Part shown: in pieces, positions 44,584-53,094 of the stretch
How positions within the stretch are numbered: the stretch's first letter is position 1
Layout: each line of letters opens with the position of its first letter
Assembly: GCA_017502125.1 (NCBI GenBank)
Contig: JAFVVN010000034.1
Span: 1 to 64,000 of the forward strand
Direction: 5' to 3'
Origin: Bacteroidales bacterium
GTDB lineage: Bacteria > Bacteroidota > Bacteroidia > Bacteroidales > UBA932
DNA length: 64,000 nt
Notes under the pieces: generated by a model
What the model was told of the DNA's origin: nothing
The model's input: only the letters and a program-made list of their open reading frames with translations
Database searches by the model: none
Position numbers and translations under genes: made by a program

Positions 44584-46044
44584 TCAGCCTCTACGGCGAG
44601 CCTTGACCACACAGAAGACCATCAGTGCAATGGCAGCCGAAGCTCCGACAACATATCCTATGATCGGGGCAAGATGAAGCCCCCCGTTCTTATGCGGGGC
44701 CATCAGGAAATAGCTGATGCAGACAAATGTCAGGAAAGTTGCAGGGACAGAACACATCCAATGCGACTTTCCTTTCTTTATGAAATAGGCAGCAGCTGTC
44801 CACATGACTATCGCCGCGAGGGTCTGGTTGCCTATTCCCACATATTTCCAGACTGTCGAGAAGTCCATCTTGCAGCAGATGAAGGCAAGAATGAAAATAG
44901 GGATACTGACCATCAGACGCTTGAGAATCGGTTTCTGATCAAGATTCACGAAGTCAGCTATGGTCAGTCTCAGGCTTCTGAATGCCGTGTCACCGGAAGT
45001 TATAGGGCAGGCGACGACACCAATGACCGCAATGACTGCTCCAACCTTGCCGAGCCAGCTCCTGCAGATCATATCCACAGCTATGGCAGGGGTCACCTTA
45101 GTCAGCACTCCGTCAATCATGACACCATTGGTTGCAGCATCATTAAGTCCTTCCGGGCCACCGAAATATGCCATGGCAGCAGTTGCCCATATCATGGCCA
45201 CCACACCTTCAGCTATCATGGAGCCATAGAAAACAGGCCTTGCATACTTCTCATTTTTGAGACAACGCGCCATGAGAGGCGACTGAGTGGAATGGAAACC
45301 CGAAATGGCGCCACAGGAAACCACTACGAAGAGCATAGGTACCAGAATGTTGTTCTGAGGGTCGGAATGCCAGTTCTTCAATGTGGCAGGAGTCAGCTCG
45401 ATCATCTCATGGGCACCGTTTATGTCGCCTATGATCAGCATCAATCCCACTCCGAATGCCATGAAAAGAAGCGCAGCACCCATCAAAGGATATACATTGC
45501 CGATGATCTTATCTATAGGAAGCAGAGTAGCAAGAATGTAATATGCAAAGACGATATATAGCCATGTTTCCTTATTGATGCCGCTGAGAGAGGCCAGGAG
45601 GTCTGCAGGTCCGGTCACGAAGGAAACACCCACAGCCAGCAGGAGGAAGGAGACCACGACATTCATCACTGTCCTCATGGTCTTTCCGAGGTTTTCTCCG
45701 ATGATGTCCGGCATGTTCTTTCCACCGCTCCTGATGGACATCATGCCTGAAAAGAAATCATGGGAAGCACCCATGAAGATGCAGCCGATGACGATCCAGA
45801 GATAAGCAGCAGGGCCGTAGGCCGCACCCATGATGGCACCGAAGATCGGGCCAAGTCCCGCAATATTCAGAAACTGGATGACAAAGACCTTCCATGTTGC
45901 CATAGGTTTGTAGTCAACCCCGTCTTCAAGCGCATAGGCCGGAGTCTTTATGGAAGGATCGACACCGAAATGACGCTCAACGATCTTACCATATACGACA
46001 TATCCCACAATGAGGACAAGGACAGAAACAATGAATGTTACCAT
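44584..46044 (-). CDS. cstA: CstA-family carbon-starvation / peptide or pyruvate transporter
   Basis: 486 aa, about 13-14 membrane segments. Family motifs: N-terminal FGVDPSIKTPAYALEDGVDY, FLNIAGLGPIFGAIMGAAYG, IGCIFMGASHDFFSGMMSIR, and VVSCGAISGFHSTQSPLMAR. It is shorter than E. coli CstA (about 700 aa) and fits the 480-aa Bacteroidota form. Family members take up peptides or pyruvate, often on carbon limitation; substrate here is not fixed. Promoter at 46068-46098. It converges with the Fur-family gene without a gap. Confidence 0.9.
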   Translation of the reverse strand: MVTFIVSVLVLIVGYVVYGKIVERHFGVDPSIKTPAYALEDGVDYKPMATWKVFVIQFLNIAGLGPIFGAIMGAAYGPAAYLWIVIGCIFMGASHDFFSGMMSIRSGGKNMPDIIGENLGKTMRTVMNVVVSFLLLAVGVSFVTGPADLLASLSGINKETWLYIVFAYYILATLLPIDKIIGNVYPLMGAALLFMAFGVGLMLIIGDINGAHEMIELTPATLKNWHSDPQNNILVPMLFVVVSCGAISGFHSTQSPLMARCLKNEKYARPVFYGSMIAEGVVAMIWATAAMAYFGGPEGLNDAATNGVMIDGVLTKVTPAIAVDMICRSWLGKVGAVIAVIGVVACPITSGDTAFRSLRLTIADFVNLDQKPILKRLMVSIPIFILAFICCKMDFSTVWKYVGIGNQTLAAIVMWTAAAYFIKKGKSHWMCSVPATFLTFVCISYFLMAPHKNGGLHLAPIIGYVVGASAAIALMVFCVVKARRRG

Positions 46045-46067
46045 AATGCGGTCAGTTTACAGACAAG

Positions 46068-46098
46068 CAAATTTACCCAGTTTCTTTTTCAAATGCAA
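46068..46098 (-). promoter_or_regulatory. Promoter of the cstA-type gene
   Basis: Minus strand: -33 TTG (46096-46098), 20-bp spacer, -7 TAAATTTG (46068-46075), 24 bp before the ATG at 46044. Good match to the Bacteroidota consensus. Confidence 0.75.
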
Positions 46099-46144
46099 CG
46101 AAAAAGTGCAGATATGCATCTTTAAGCGGTTATATCAGGAAAAC

Positions 46145-46864
46145 ATGAATACATTCAGGAAAATATTTTTTGCAGCACTTCTGAGCATGGGCTGTCTTGC
46201 GGCCTGCCAGAAGGACGACACCCTGCGCTACTCCAACGTCACCATGGGAAATGTCGTGGATGGGATCTTCATAAGCGATCAGGGCAACAGGTTCAACATC
46301 AAGGAGCAGACATGCACAGGACTGTTGGACACGATGAAAAGGGTGATAGTGACATGCGATGTCCTCACCAAGACAGGAGAATCCACCTATGACATAAGAC
46401 TCAACGGATTCGCAGATGTCTTCACCAAGGCCCCTGTGGACTCGACCACCGTAACAGATGCTTCTGTCTTTGTGGAAGATCCGTTGATGATCCATGAGAT
46501 GTGGTGTTCGGGAGGTTATATAAATATGTATATTCTCCTCCCTATCAAGGTGGGAAGCCGGACCTCACATCTGATAAACCTTGTCAGGAACGACGGGGAG
46601 GCCGTACCCGGAACATATGAATTCACATTGAAGCACAATGCATTCGGAGAAGTTCCGACAGCAGACGGGATCGGCTACACGATCGGAGGGACATATGTCA
46701 GTTTCCCTGTTACGGGACTCTTCACCGAGGAGAAGGCAGACATCGTGATACATTGGAATTCAGGAAAAGAGGACAAGGAAGATCCCGATGCCGAAGACAA
46801 AAGAAATTCACTGATATATAAGTGGGAGAAAGGGGACTACGAGCACAGCAATCATCTTTTTTAA
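46145..46864 (+). CDS. NigD-like lipoprotein
   Basis: 239 aa from the ATG at 46145; the frame extends upstream to 46010 but that portion overlaps the cstA promoter and lacks a signal. Lipobox GCLAACQ. The body contains GIFISDQGNRFNIKEQTC, RVIVTCDVLTKTGESTYDIRLNGF, the DPLMIHEMWCSGGYINMYILLP block and a final KADIVIHW strand, which fit NigD-like proteins (OB-like N-terminus plus C-terminal beta domain). Named after a Bacteroides bacteriocin-immunity-type locus but with unknown general function. The Asp/Glu-rich stretch GKEDKEDPDAEDKR near the C-terminus is unusual. No operon partner; the next gene is tRNA-His. Confidence 0.8.
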   Translation: MNTFRKIFFAALLSMGCLAACQKDDTLRYSNVTMGNVVDGIFISDQGNRFNIKEQTCTGLLDTMKRVIVTCDVLTKTGESTYDIRLNGFADVFTKAPVDSTTVTDASVFVEDPLMIHEMWCSGGYINMYILLPIKVGSRTSHLINLVRNDGEAVPGTYEFTLKHNAFGEVPTADGIGYTIGGTYVSFPVTGLFTEEKADIVIHWNSGKEDKEDPDAEDKRNSLIYKWEKGDYEHSNHLF

Positions 46865-46871
46865 ATAAATG

Positions 46872-46901
46872 TTGCAGGTTTGATTTTTTTTCGTACCTTT
46901 G
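46872..46901 (+). promoter_or_regulatory. Promoter of tRNA-His
   Basis: TTG at 46872-46874, 19-bp spacer and -7 TACCTTTG at 46894-46901. The start site would be about 12 bases before the tRNA. Confidence 0.85.
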
Positions 46902-46920
46902 CAGTCCCAAAAACCAACAT

Positions 46921-46995
46921 GGTGCCCATAGTTCAGTTGGTTAGAGCGTCAGATTGTGGTTCTGAATGTCGTGGGTTCGAATCCCACTGGGCACC
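46921..46995 (+). tRNA. tRNA-His (GTG)
   Basis: Cloverleaf readable by eye: acceptor GTGCCCA/TGGGCAC, D-arm with AGTTGGTTAGA, anticodon stem TCAGA/TCTGA around the loop TTGTGGT (anticodon GTG), T-arm GTGGG-TTCGAAT-CCCAC. The extra G at 46921 opposite the discriminator C at 46995 is the G-1:C73 pair specific to tRNA-His. CCA is not encoded. Confidence 0.97.
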
Positions 46996-46998
46996 CTG

Positions 46999-47032
46999 AA
47001 AGAGAAAGTCAGCATGGCTTTCTCTTTTTTTT
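46999..47032 (+). terminator. Intrinsic terminator after tRNA-His
   Basis: Stem AAAGAGAAAG (46999-47008) with CTTTCTCTTT (47018-47027), loop of 9 bases, followed by a U run reaching 47032. Confidence 0.9.
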
Positions 47033-47294
47033 GTACAGTGGGAGTCGGACCCACGGGTTCGTGATAACCCGCGCACTATTCTTTTAGCTTGATTCTTAGC
47101 GCATTACATTAAAACGCCTGCTCCATCCGCCGCAGGCGTTTTAGCTTAAGTGACTGGGTGATTGTAGGTTACGCGTCTTGACGTGAGGGAGTCCCGCACA
47201 ATGACATAAGCCGTTGTTTCCATATTTTTGAAGTAATGATACTGAAAATTAAGGAAAAGGATTATATTTGTAGGGTACTGAAAATTGGAAGGAC
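47033..47294. other. Non-coding region between tRNA-His and the helicase gene
   Basis: No open frame of note. It holds a tRNA T-arm-like remnant on the minus strand (47036-47055), a perfect 11-bp hairpin (47111-47142), a dispersed GTCAT-type sequence near 47195-47205 and a TATATTTG -7-like box at 47263-47270, 24 bp before the helicase ATG. No -33 element is clear. Confidence 0.6.
47111..47142. terminator. Perfect 11-bp hairpin, possible bidirectional terminator
   Basis: AAAACGCCTGC (47111-47121) pairs perfectly with GCAGGCGTTTT (47132-47142) around a 10-base loop. The A/T ends give a short U tract on either strand. Confidence 0.65.
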
Positions 47295-49391
47295 ATGGAG
47301 AAGGACGAAATTTTTGAAATGGCGGAGAGATATGTGAAGGCCACGGGGAGATCGATATTCTTGACAGGAAAGGCCGGGACTGGAAAGACAACGTTCCTCA
47401 GATATGTCACGCAGACCACGACCAAGAGGTTTGTGGTTCTTGCCCCGACAGGAGTGGCGGCGATCAATGCCGGCGGTTCTACAATACACTCTTTTTTCCA
47501 ATTGCCACTCTGCCCGTACCTTCCTGATGTAAAGGAACTTGTGACTGAATATCAGATGCCAGAACGGTACAGGAGCCTTCGCAAGGAAAGAATCAGGATC
47601 ATACGCACTCTGGACCTGCTTATCATCGATGAGATATCGATGGTGAGGGCAGACCTGCTCGATGCCGTGGATATGACGCTCAGACGCTACCGTCACAACG
47701 ACAGACCTTTCGGAGGAGTACAGCTGCTCATGATAGGAGATGCCCAACAGCTGTCCCCCGTCGTGAAGGAAAACGAACGGCAATATATGTCCCAGGTCTA
47801 CCCTTCCCCATACTTTTTCCATTCAAAGGCCCTGCAGAAACTTCAATATGTCACAATAGAACTTCAGAAAGTGCATCGCCAGAAGGATGCGGAATTTCTG
47901 GACATCCTAAATGCAATCAGAAAGAATCAGATAGACAAGTCAGTTCTTGACAGGCTCAATTCACGGGTGAGGGCATATGAGACAGATGACGATGTGATTC
48001 GTCTGACCACGCACAACTCCCAGGCTGATGAGATAAACCGTCGTAAACTCGAAGAACTTCCGGGAAAGCCCGTTACATTCGGAGCCGGGATAGAGGGGGA
48101 ATTTCCCGAAAACATCTATCCGGCCGACGAAGTGCTGACACTGAAAAAAGGGGCACAGGTGATGTTCATCCGCAATGATCCGGATGCAGGATTCTACAAC
48201 GGCAAGATCGGATGGGTGTCAGAAATCACTGCGACCGGAACCGTTTCCGTCACAGACTCCGACGGGCTGACCATAACCGTCCCTCAGATCGAGTGGCCGA
48301 ACCTGCAGTATGCATTGGACGAGACCACAGGAGAAATCCGGCAAAACGTAGTGGGTACTTTCAGGCAATTGCCCCTTAGGATCGCGTGGGCCATCACCAT
48401 CCACAAGAGCCAGGGTCTGACATTTGACAAGGTCATTATTGATGCAGGGGCTGCATTTGCATTCGGACAGGTATATGTAGCCCTCTCACGATGCAGGACA
48501 TTGGAGGGGATCTCCCTTGACAGCCCGATCAGGACCTCATCCATCTACTCCGATACGCATATTGCAGACTTCAACGATTCGATGCCAGACATTGAAATCG
48601 TGAAAAGCAGGCTCGAAAGTGCAGAGAGCTCATATCTCTTCGACATATACCGGGAGATCTTTGATTACGAGAGGATATGCACTACTCTCGGATGGTTCAG
48701 AAAAATATGGAGGGAAAGGCTCCAAAACATATATGAAACCGAATATCAGGAACTTTTGAGGCTCTCCACAAAGGCGGATGAAGCCAGAAGGACTGCCGGG
48801 ACATTCAGGGGACAGATCAGCAGGATAGAAGCGGCAGCCACTCCGGATCCGGGATTCCTGAATGAGAGAGTGAGCAAGGCCGCCGGATATTTCCTCCCTG
48901 TCTTTGATGAGATACGCGGTTATTGCCTAAGGCTTATGGATCTCGAGGTGGACAACAAGGAGGTGGCAAAGAAACTCAAGGAAGCATCTGACGAGCTGAT
49001 AACCTCGCTGGAGATCACATGCAGGAGCCTGGAGATTATTCAGCAAGGAAGATTCTCGATAGAAGAATACGGAAGATGCCGTACAGAATGCCTGCTTGAG
49101 GACAGGAGCAAGGCAAGGTCCAAGGGAAGAAAGCTTAGGAAACTGGTCAGGGCCGAAGGTGAGGCTGGCTCCGTAAACGAACAGCTTAGAGCCGAACTTC
49201 AGCAATGGAGGACGGCGCGCTTCAAGAAAGACAACATTCCGGCATACTGCATAATGCATCAGAGCACATTGATGTCAATTGCATCAATAGTCCCTAAGAC
49301 AAGGTCTGAACTGTTGAGGATCAAGGGTTTCGGTGAGGAAAGCTTCAAGAAATACGGGGATGAGATACTTGAAATAACCGGCAGATACTGA
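47295..49391 (+). CDS. PIF1/RecD-like superfamily 1 helicase with C-terminal HRDC-like domain
   Basis: 698 aa. Walker A GKAGTGKTTFLRYV at about 25-38, motif Ia PTGVAAINAGGSTIHSFFQLP, Walker B LLIIDEISMVRADLLDAVD, GGVQLLMIGDAQQLSPVV, and C-terminal helicase motifs with WAITIHKSQGLTFDKVIID and VYVALSRCRTLEGI. A second, Lys/Arg-rich region (about 470-640) is followed by an HRDC-like helix-hairpin block at the end (YCIMHQSTLMSIASIVPKTR, LLRIKGFGEESFKKYGDEIL). Probably a 5'-3' DNA helicase acting at replication or repair intermediates. A tandem repeat and radC follow directly downstream. Confidence 0.9.
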   Translation: MEKDEIFEMAERYVKATGRSIFLTGKAGTGKTTFLRYVTQTTTKRFVVLAPTGVAAINAGGSTIHSFFQLPLCPYLPDVKELVTEYQMPERYRSLRKERIRIIRTLDLLIIDEISMVRADLLDAVDMTLRRYRHNDRPFGGVQLLMIGDAQQLSPVVKENERQYMSQVYPSPYFFHSKALQKLQYVTIELQKVHRQKDAEFLDILNAIRKNQIDKSVLDRLNSRVRAYETDDDVIRLTTHNSQADEINRRKLEELPGKPVTFGAGIEGEFPENIYPADEVLTLKKGAQVMFIRNDPDAGFYNGKIGWVSEITATGTVSVTDSDGLTITVPQIEWPNLQYALDETTGEIRQNVVGTFRQLPLRIAWAITIHKSQGLTFDKVIIDAGAAFAFGQVYVALSRCRTLEGISLDSPIRTSSIYSDTHIADFNDSMPDIEIVKSRLESAESSYLFDIYREIFDYERICTTLGWFRKIWRERLQNIYETEYQELLRLSTKADEARRTAGTFRGQISRIEAAATPDPGFLNERVSKAAGYFLPVFDEIRGYCLRLMDLEVDNKEVAKKLKEASDELITSLEITCRSLEIIQQGRFSIEEYGRCRTECLLEDRSKARSKGRKLRKLVRAEGEAGSVNEQLRAELQQWRTARFKKDNIPAYCIMHQSTLMSIASIVPKTRSELLRIKGFGEESFKKYGDEILEITGRY

Positions 49392-49396
49392 CGGGA

Positions 49397-49482
49397 GACA
49401 GATGATGGAAGACAGCTGACGGAAGACAGATGACGGAAGACATACTGATGGAAGACATACTGATGGAAGACATACTGACGGA
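49397..49482 (+). repeat. Degenerate 14-15-bp tandem repeat between helicase and radC
   Basis: About six copies of a unit of the form AGATGACGGAAGAC or ATACTGATGGAAGAC, beginning right after the helicase stop. The last three copies (ATACTGA-T/C-GGAAGAC) are almost identical and have a 15-bp period, which keeps frame, so they read as MEDIL repeats in the open frame before radC. Confidence 0.85.
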
Positions 49483-49507
49483 GAAGAGAGATGAGGAGGA
49501 CAGCAAA

Positions 49508-50194
49508 ATGAAGATCAAGGAATTGTATCATGATGAGAGGCCGAGAGAGAGGCTGATGGTGAACGGGGCGGAAAGTTTGAGTAATGTGGAACTTCTGGCC
49601 ATACTTCTGCGTACGGGAACACAGAGGATGAATGCAGTGGAATTGGCAAGAAGCCTGCTGGACAGTTCACAGGGGTCTGTAGGAGGGATAGCCGCCATGT
49701 CCATGGACAGGTTGGTGGGGCTCAGCGGAGTGGGACCTGCCAAGGCTGCAACTCTGGCAGCCGCATTTGAACTCGGAAGGAGGTGCGCCGGAGAGAAGAC
49801 CACACGGGGACGAAAGATGCTGTCATCTCCGAGGGCCGTCTACAATCTTATGATTCCGCACATGAAGAATCTTGACCATGAAGAATGCTGGGTGCTGTTC
49901 CTGAACAGAGCCAACCATCTCATAGGCAAGGAGAAGATGAGTTCCGGGGGGCTGGAATCCACTCTTATAGACAACAAGAGCATAATCCGAAAGGCTTTGG
50001 AGAAGAAAGCCTCCGGGCTGATTCTCGTGCACAATCACCCTTCAGGGAATCCTCTGCCAGGAACCGCTGACATCACGCAGACCCGATTGCTTAAGAAAGG
50101 GCTGGAAACATGCGACATATCGCTTATCGACCATGTGGTGGTGGCAGAAAGCAGCTACTACAGTTTTGCAGACGAAGAAGTCGTCGAATATTAG
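49508..50194 (+). CDS. radC: RadC-family JAB-domain protein
   Basis: 228 aa from the ATG at 49508. The frame is open from 49430, but that extra part is made only of the tandem repeat, and the family starts with a motif like KELYHDERPRERLMVNGAESLSN. Residues about 30-85 form a helix-hairpin-helix block (LVGLSGVGPAKAATLAAAFELG). The JAB/MPN-type metal site is complete: HNHPSGNPLPGTADITQT with a later Asp, plus MSSGGLESTLIDNKSI. Historically linked to DNA repair, but its real activity is not settled. Same strand as the helicase, 116 bp after its stop. Confidence 0.93.
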   Translation: MKIKELYHDERPRERLMVNGAESLSNVELLAILLRTGTQRMNAVELARSLLDSSQGSVGGIAAMSMDRLVGLSGVGPAKAATLAAAFELGRRCAGEKTTRGRKMLSSPRAVYNLMIPHMKNLDHEECWVLFLNRANHLIGKEKMSSGGLESTLIDNKSIIRKALEKKASGLILVHNHPSGNPLPGTADITQTRLLKKGLETCDISLIDHVVVAESSYYSFADEEVVEY

Positions 50195-50205
50195 GGACAG
50201 GAAAA

Positions 50206-50237
50206 TTTGGAGTTGGCCTGGGAAATGAATATATTTG
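50206..50237 (+). promoter_or_regulatory. Promoter of upp
   Basis: -33 TTTG (50206-50209), 20-bp spacer and -7 TATATTTG (50230-50237), with the ATG 52 bp downstream. It excludes the upstream TTG start at 50235. Confidence 0.85.
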
Positions 50238-50288
50238 CTTGAATTGCGACATAGATACGGACCTGATACAACTTTTAAACTCATACAT

Positions 50289-50942
50289 ATGAAAGTCATC
50301 AACCTTGGAGAGAAGAACTCTCTTCTCAACAAATTCGTTGCGCAGATGCGCGACAAGAAGATCCAGAAGGACAGCATGCGATTCCGCAGGAATCTTCAGA
50401 GACTCGGCAATATCTTCGCATATGAGATCAGTCAGGTGCTGGAGCATAGCGAGAAGCCTGTGACCACACCTCTCGGCATCGCCAGCGTCCCTACTCACGA
50501 CGACAAGATAGTGGTTGCGACCATCCTCAGGGCAGGTCTTCCCCTGCATGAGGGTATATTGGACTACTTTGACGATGCTCAGAACGCATTCGTGGCAGCA
50601 TATAGAAAGTATGACAAGGGAGAGGACTTTCACATCAACATCGAATACTGCAGCACTCCTGACCTGACAGGCAAGACCCTGATTCTTGCTGACACCATGC
50701 TGGCTACCGGAGCTTCACTTGAGATTGCATACAACAGGCTGCGTGAAGAAGGTGAACCTAAGCACACTCATCTCGTATGCCCTATCTGCAGCGCTTACGC
50801 AGTGGAATATATCAAGAAACATCTGCCGGGAGACCGCGTGACCCTGTGGGTTGCAGCCATCGACGAAGAACTCACCAGCCACTCATACATAGTTCCCGGT
50901 CTGGGTGATGCCGGCGACCTTGCCTACGGTAAGAAGAAATAG
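50289..50942 (+). CDS. upp: Uracil phosphoribosyltransferase
   Basis: 217 aa from the ATG at 50289; the frame is open from 50235 but the first codons overlap the -7 box. Motifs: RNLQRLGNIFAYEISQ, VVATILRAGLPLHEGILDYF, the PRPP-binding motif in TLILADTMLATGASLEIAYN, and the C-terminal YIVPGLGDAGDLAYG, which is the uracil-binding end of this family. It converts uracil and PRPP to UMP. The gene converges with rpoN; a hairpin covers the gap. Confidence 0.95.
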   Translation: MKVINLGEKNSLLNKFVAQMRDKKIQKDSMRFRRNLQRLGNIFAYEISQVLEHSEKPVTTPLGIASVPTHDDKIVVATILRAGLPLHEGILDYFDDAQNAFVAAYRKYDKGEDFHINIEYCSTPDLTGKTLILADTMLATGASLEIAYNRLREEGEPKHTHLVCPICSAYAVEYIKKHLPGDRVTLWVAAIDEELTSHSYIVPGLGDAGDLAYGKKK

Positions 50943-50953
50943 CCATGAGACTG

Positions 50954-50984
50954 CCGCAAGGGACTGAGCTACAGTTCCTTGCGG
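50954..50984. terminator. Hairpin between upp and rpoN, overlapping the rpoN 3' end
   Basis: CCGCAAGGGACTG (50954-50966) and CAGTTCCTTGCGG (50972-50984) form a 13-bp stem with one G-U, loop AGCTA. The second arm encodes the last rpoN codons and its stop is in the loop. No long U run follows. Confidence 0.6.
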
Positions 50985-52381
50985 AGGCGGGCCTTAGGAA
51001 TGCCGAGCTGATCACGATATTTGGCAATGGTACGACGGGCCACTTTATAGCCCTTTTCCGTCATTCGATCCACCAGTTCATCGTCTGTGAGAGGCTTATG
51101 CTTGTTCTCATTGTCGACACATTCCTGAAGAGCCTTCTTGAGTTCTCTGGTCGACACCTCCTCGCCATCCTGATTTTCAAGGCCCTCTGAAAAGAAATAT
51201 TTAAGGGAATAGATACCGAAATGGGTTTCGATATACTTGCTGTTCACGACTCGTGATATGGTGGATATATCGAAACCTGTCTTTTCTGCTATATCCTTGA
51301 GCACCATCGGCTTTAGATTGGACTCATCTCCATCTATGAAATATTCACGCTGATAGTCCACGATTGCCTGCATGGTGCTGAAAAGCGTATTGTGACGCTG
51401 CTTGATAGCCTCCACAAACCACTTTGCAGAATCCAGTTTCTTCTTGACAAATGCTGCAGCCTCCTTCTTCTCACGCTCTGAAGAATTGGCAGCTTCGATC
51501 AGGATATCGGCGTATTTCCTGTTCACCCTCAGTTCGGGCACGGAGAAACGCGGCATCGAGAGGTTGAAGTCACCATCCCTGTATTCCAGAAGGAAATCCG
51601 GCACAATCTGCTGAGCCTGGTCGGCATAGGAGTCATCAATCTGACCTCCCGGCGATGGATTCAGCTTCAGAATCTTGGACATGGCCGCCTTGAGTTCAGC
51701 CTCAGAGAGTCCCATACGGGTCATTATCTTCTGGAAATGCTTGTTGGTGAACTCATTGAAATGATGGGTCAGAATCTTGGTCGCATTGACGACCTCAGGA
51801 GTCTTCCTGAAGTATCTGATCTGGAGAAGAAGACATTCGCGCAGATCTCTGGCACCAACTCCTGCAGGATCGAATTCCTGGATTATCTTAAGCATGGCCA
51901 GCACCTCTTCTTCATCAGTCTCGACATTGGCTCTGAATGACAGGTCGTCCACGATGCTGTCTATGCTTCTGCGAAGATAGCCGTCATCATCAAGACTGCC
52001 TATTATGAAGGATGCCACCGCATACTGATGTTCAGTCAGATTTCTGTATCCGAGCTGCTCCTGGAGGCTCTGGGTAAAGCTTTCCTTTACGGAGAAAGTG
52101 CTGTACTGAGGACGCTCATCCTTGGTGTTGTAGTTGTCAGACCTCAGACGATAGCTTGGAATGGCATCGTCTTCCTTGTATTCGGAAAGCGACACCTCGC
52201 GAGGAGCTTCATCCTCCTCCTTCTCGGAAGGAAGATCCTCATCAAGGACAGGATTCTCCTCCAGCTCCTTGCGGATCCTCTGTTCGAGTTCCTGTATCGG
52301 CAGCTCAATCAGCTTTATGGTCTGAATCTGAAGCGGAGAAAGCTTCTGCTGCTGCTTTAGTTCCAAACTTTGTTTCAACAT
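50969..52381 (-). CDS. rpoN: RNA polymerase sigma-54 factor
   Basis: 470 aa. N-terminal Gln-rich region I (LKQSLELKQQQKLSPLQIQTI), acidic region II (about 45-75), core-binding and DNA-binding domain, and the C-terminal RpoN box ARRTIAKYRDQLGIPKARLRK near residues 447-467. It directs transcription from -24/-12 promoters with bEBP activators; none is visible in the window. The gene stands alone on the minus strand. The start at 52381 matches the family's usual N-terminus. Confidence 0.96.
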   Translation of the reverse strand: MLKQSLELKQQQKLSPLQIQTIKLIELPIQELEQRIRKELEENPVLDEDLPSEKEEDEAPREVSLSEYKEDDAIPSYRLRSDNYNTKDERPQYSTFSVKESFTQSLQEQLGYRNLTEHQYAVASFIIGSLDDDGYLRRSIDSIVDDLSFRANVETDEEEVLAMLKIIQEFDPAGVGARDLRECLLLQIRYFRKTPEVVNATKILTHHFNEFTNKHFQKIMTRMGLSEAELKAAMSKILKLNPSPGGQIDDSYADQAQQIVPDFLLEYRDGDFNLSMPRFSVPELRVNRKYADILIEAANSSEREKKEAAAFVKKKLDSAKWFVEAIKQRHNTLFSTMQAIVDYQREYFIDGDESNLKPMVLKDIAEKTGFDISTISRVVNSKYIETHFGIYSLKYFFSEGLENQDGEEVSTRELKKALQECVDNENKHKPLTDDELVDRMTEKGYKVARRTIAKYRDQLGIPKARLRKEL

Positions 52382-52503
52382 AGTCTGACTTTTTTATTAC
52401 TACTGACTTTTAATATACAGATGTCCCGGCATGACAGTCAAAGGGACAAATCCGACTTAAAACGAGACGGGTCAGGCTGAACATGTCCGACAATGCGGAA
52501 GTC

Positions 52504-53094
52504 CTATCGGACCGGTCTGAGCACCTTCACCGTGTCCACCACAAACGCATGATCCGTATCGACCACCGGGAATGAAATATTCTCCTTCACCACGAAAGCG
52601 CTTGGAAACTCACTCCTGATGCGTTCCAGAAGAGCCATAGCCTCTGATTTGGTTCTGAAGTCCCCTACAGTGACCTTGAAATATGGGTTTGCATAAGTAC
52701 GGTATGCCCTTACGTCATGATACAGACTCTCGCAACGTTTCAAGGCCTCCTCGGACTCGACACGGGCGCTCTGCTTGTTATCAAAGAATATCCTCACACG
52801 GTATCCGCTCAAGGTCCGTCCAGCGTTCTGGCTCAGATGTTCTTCCATGGCCTGGTTCATCGCCTCGGACTGATATACATTGACTTCAGCATCGCCTCCG
52901 TCTGCCTTCCTTGGCATTATGCCGAGAATATTCTTTCCCACCAGAGTGGTATCGACCGCCGATGCGGGACGATATACTATGGAGTCCACAAGCATATAGC
53001 CTTCCGGCACTACAATTTCCTGAGCCGCAACCTTATTCAGCCCGGAAAGCATGAATGCCATGACAAAAAGGATTAAAGTTTCAGTTCGTTTCAT
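52504..53094 (-). CDS. SPOR-domain cell-envelope protein
   Basis: 196 aa from the ATG at 53094; the frame also runs from a TTG at 53100 within the upstream gene. N-terminal signal peptide (KRTETLILFVMAFMLSGLNKVAAQ). A linker with the SEAMNQAMEEHLSQNAGRTL region is followed by a C-terminal SPOR-like domain (YRVRIFFDNKQSARVESEEAL, NPYFKVTVGDFRTKSEAMALLERIRSEF). SPOR domains bind denuded glycan strands at division sites. It overlaps the small lipoprotein gene upstream by 14 bp, so the two are probably translationally coupled. Confidence 0.82.
   Translation of the reverse strand: MKRTETLILFVMAFMLSGLNKVAAQEIVVPEGYMLVDSIVYRPASAVDTTLVGKNILGIMPRKADGGDAEVNVYQSEAMNQAMEEHLSQNAGRTLSGYRVRIFFDNKQSARVESEEALKRCESLYHDVRAYRTYANPYFKVTVGDFRTKSEAMALLERIRSEFPSAFVVKENISFPVVDTDHAFVVDTVKVLRPVR

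Noticed and set aside
44674..45561. 295-codon antisense frame in cstA
   Set aside because: The membrane-segment pattern and family motifs of CstA are on the minus strand; the antisense product has none.
49430..49507. Upstream start for radC
   Set aside because: The extra residues are only repeat-encoded MEDIL units, absent from the family; the inner ATG matches the normal N-terminus.
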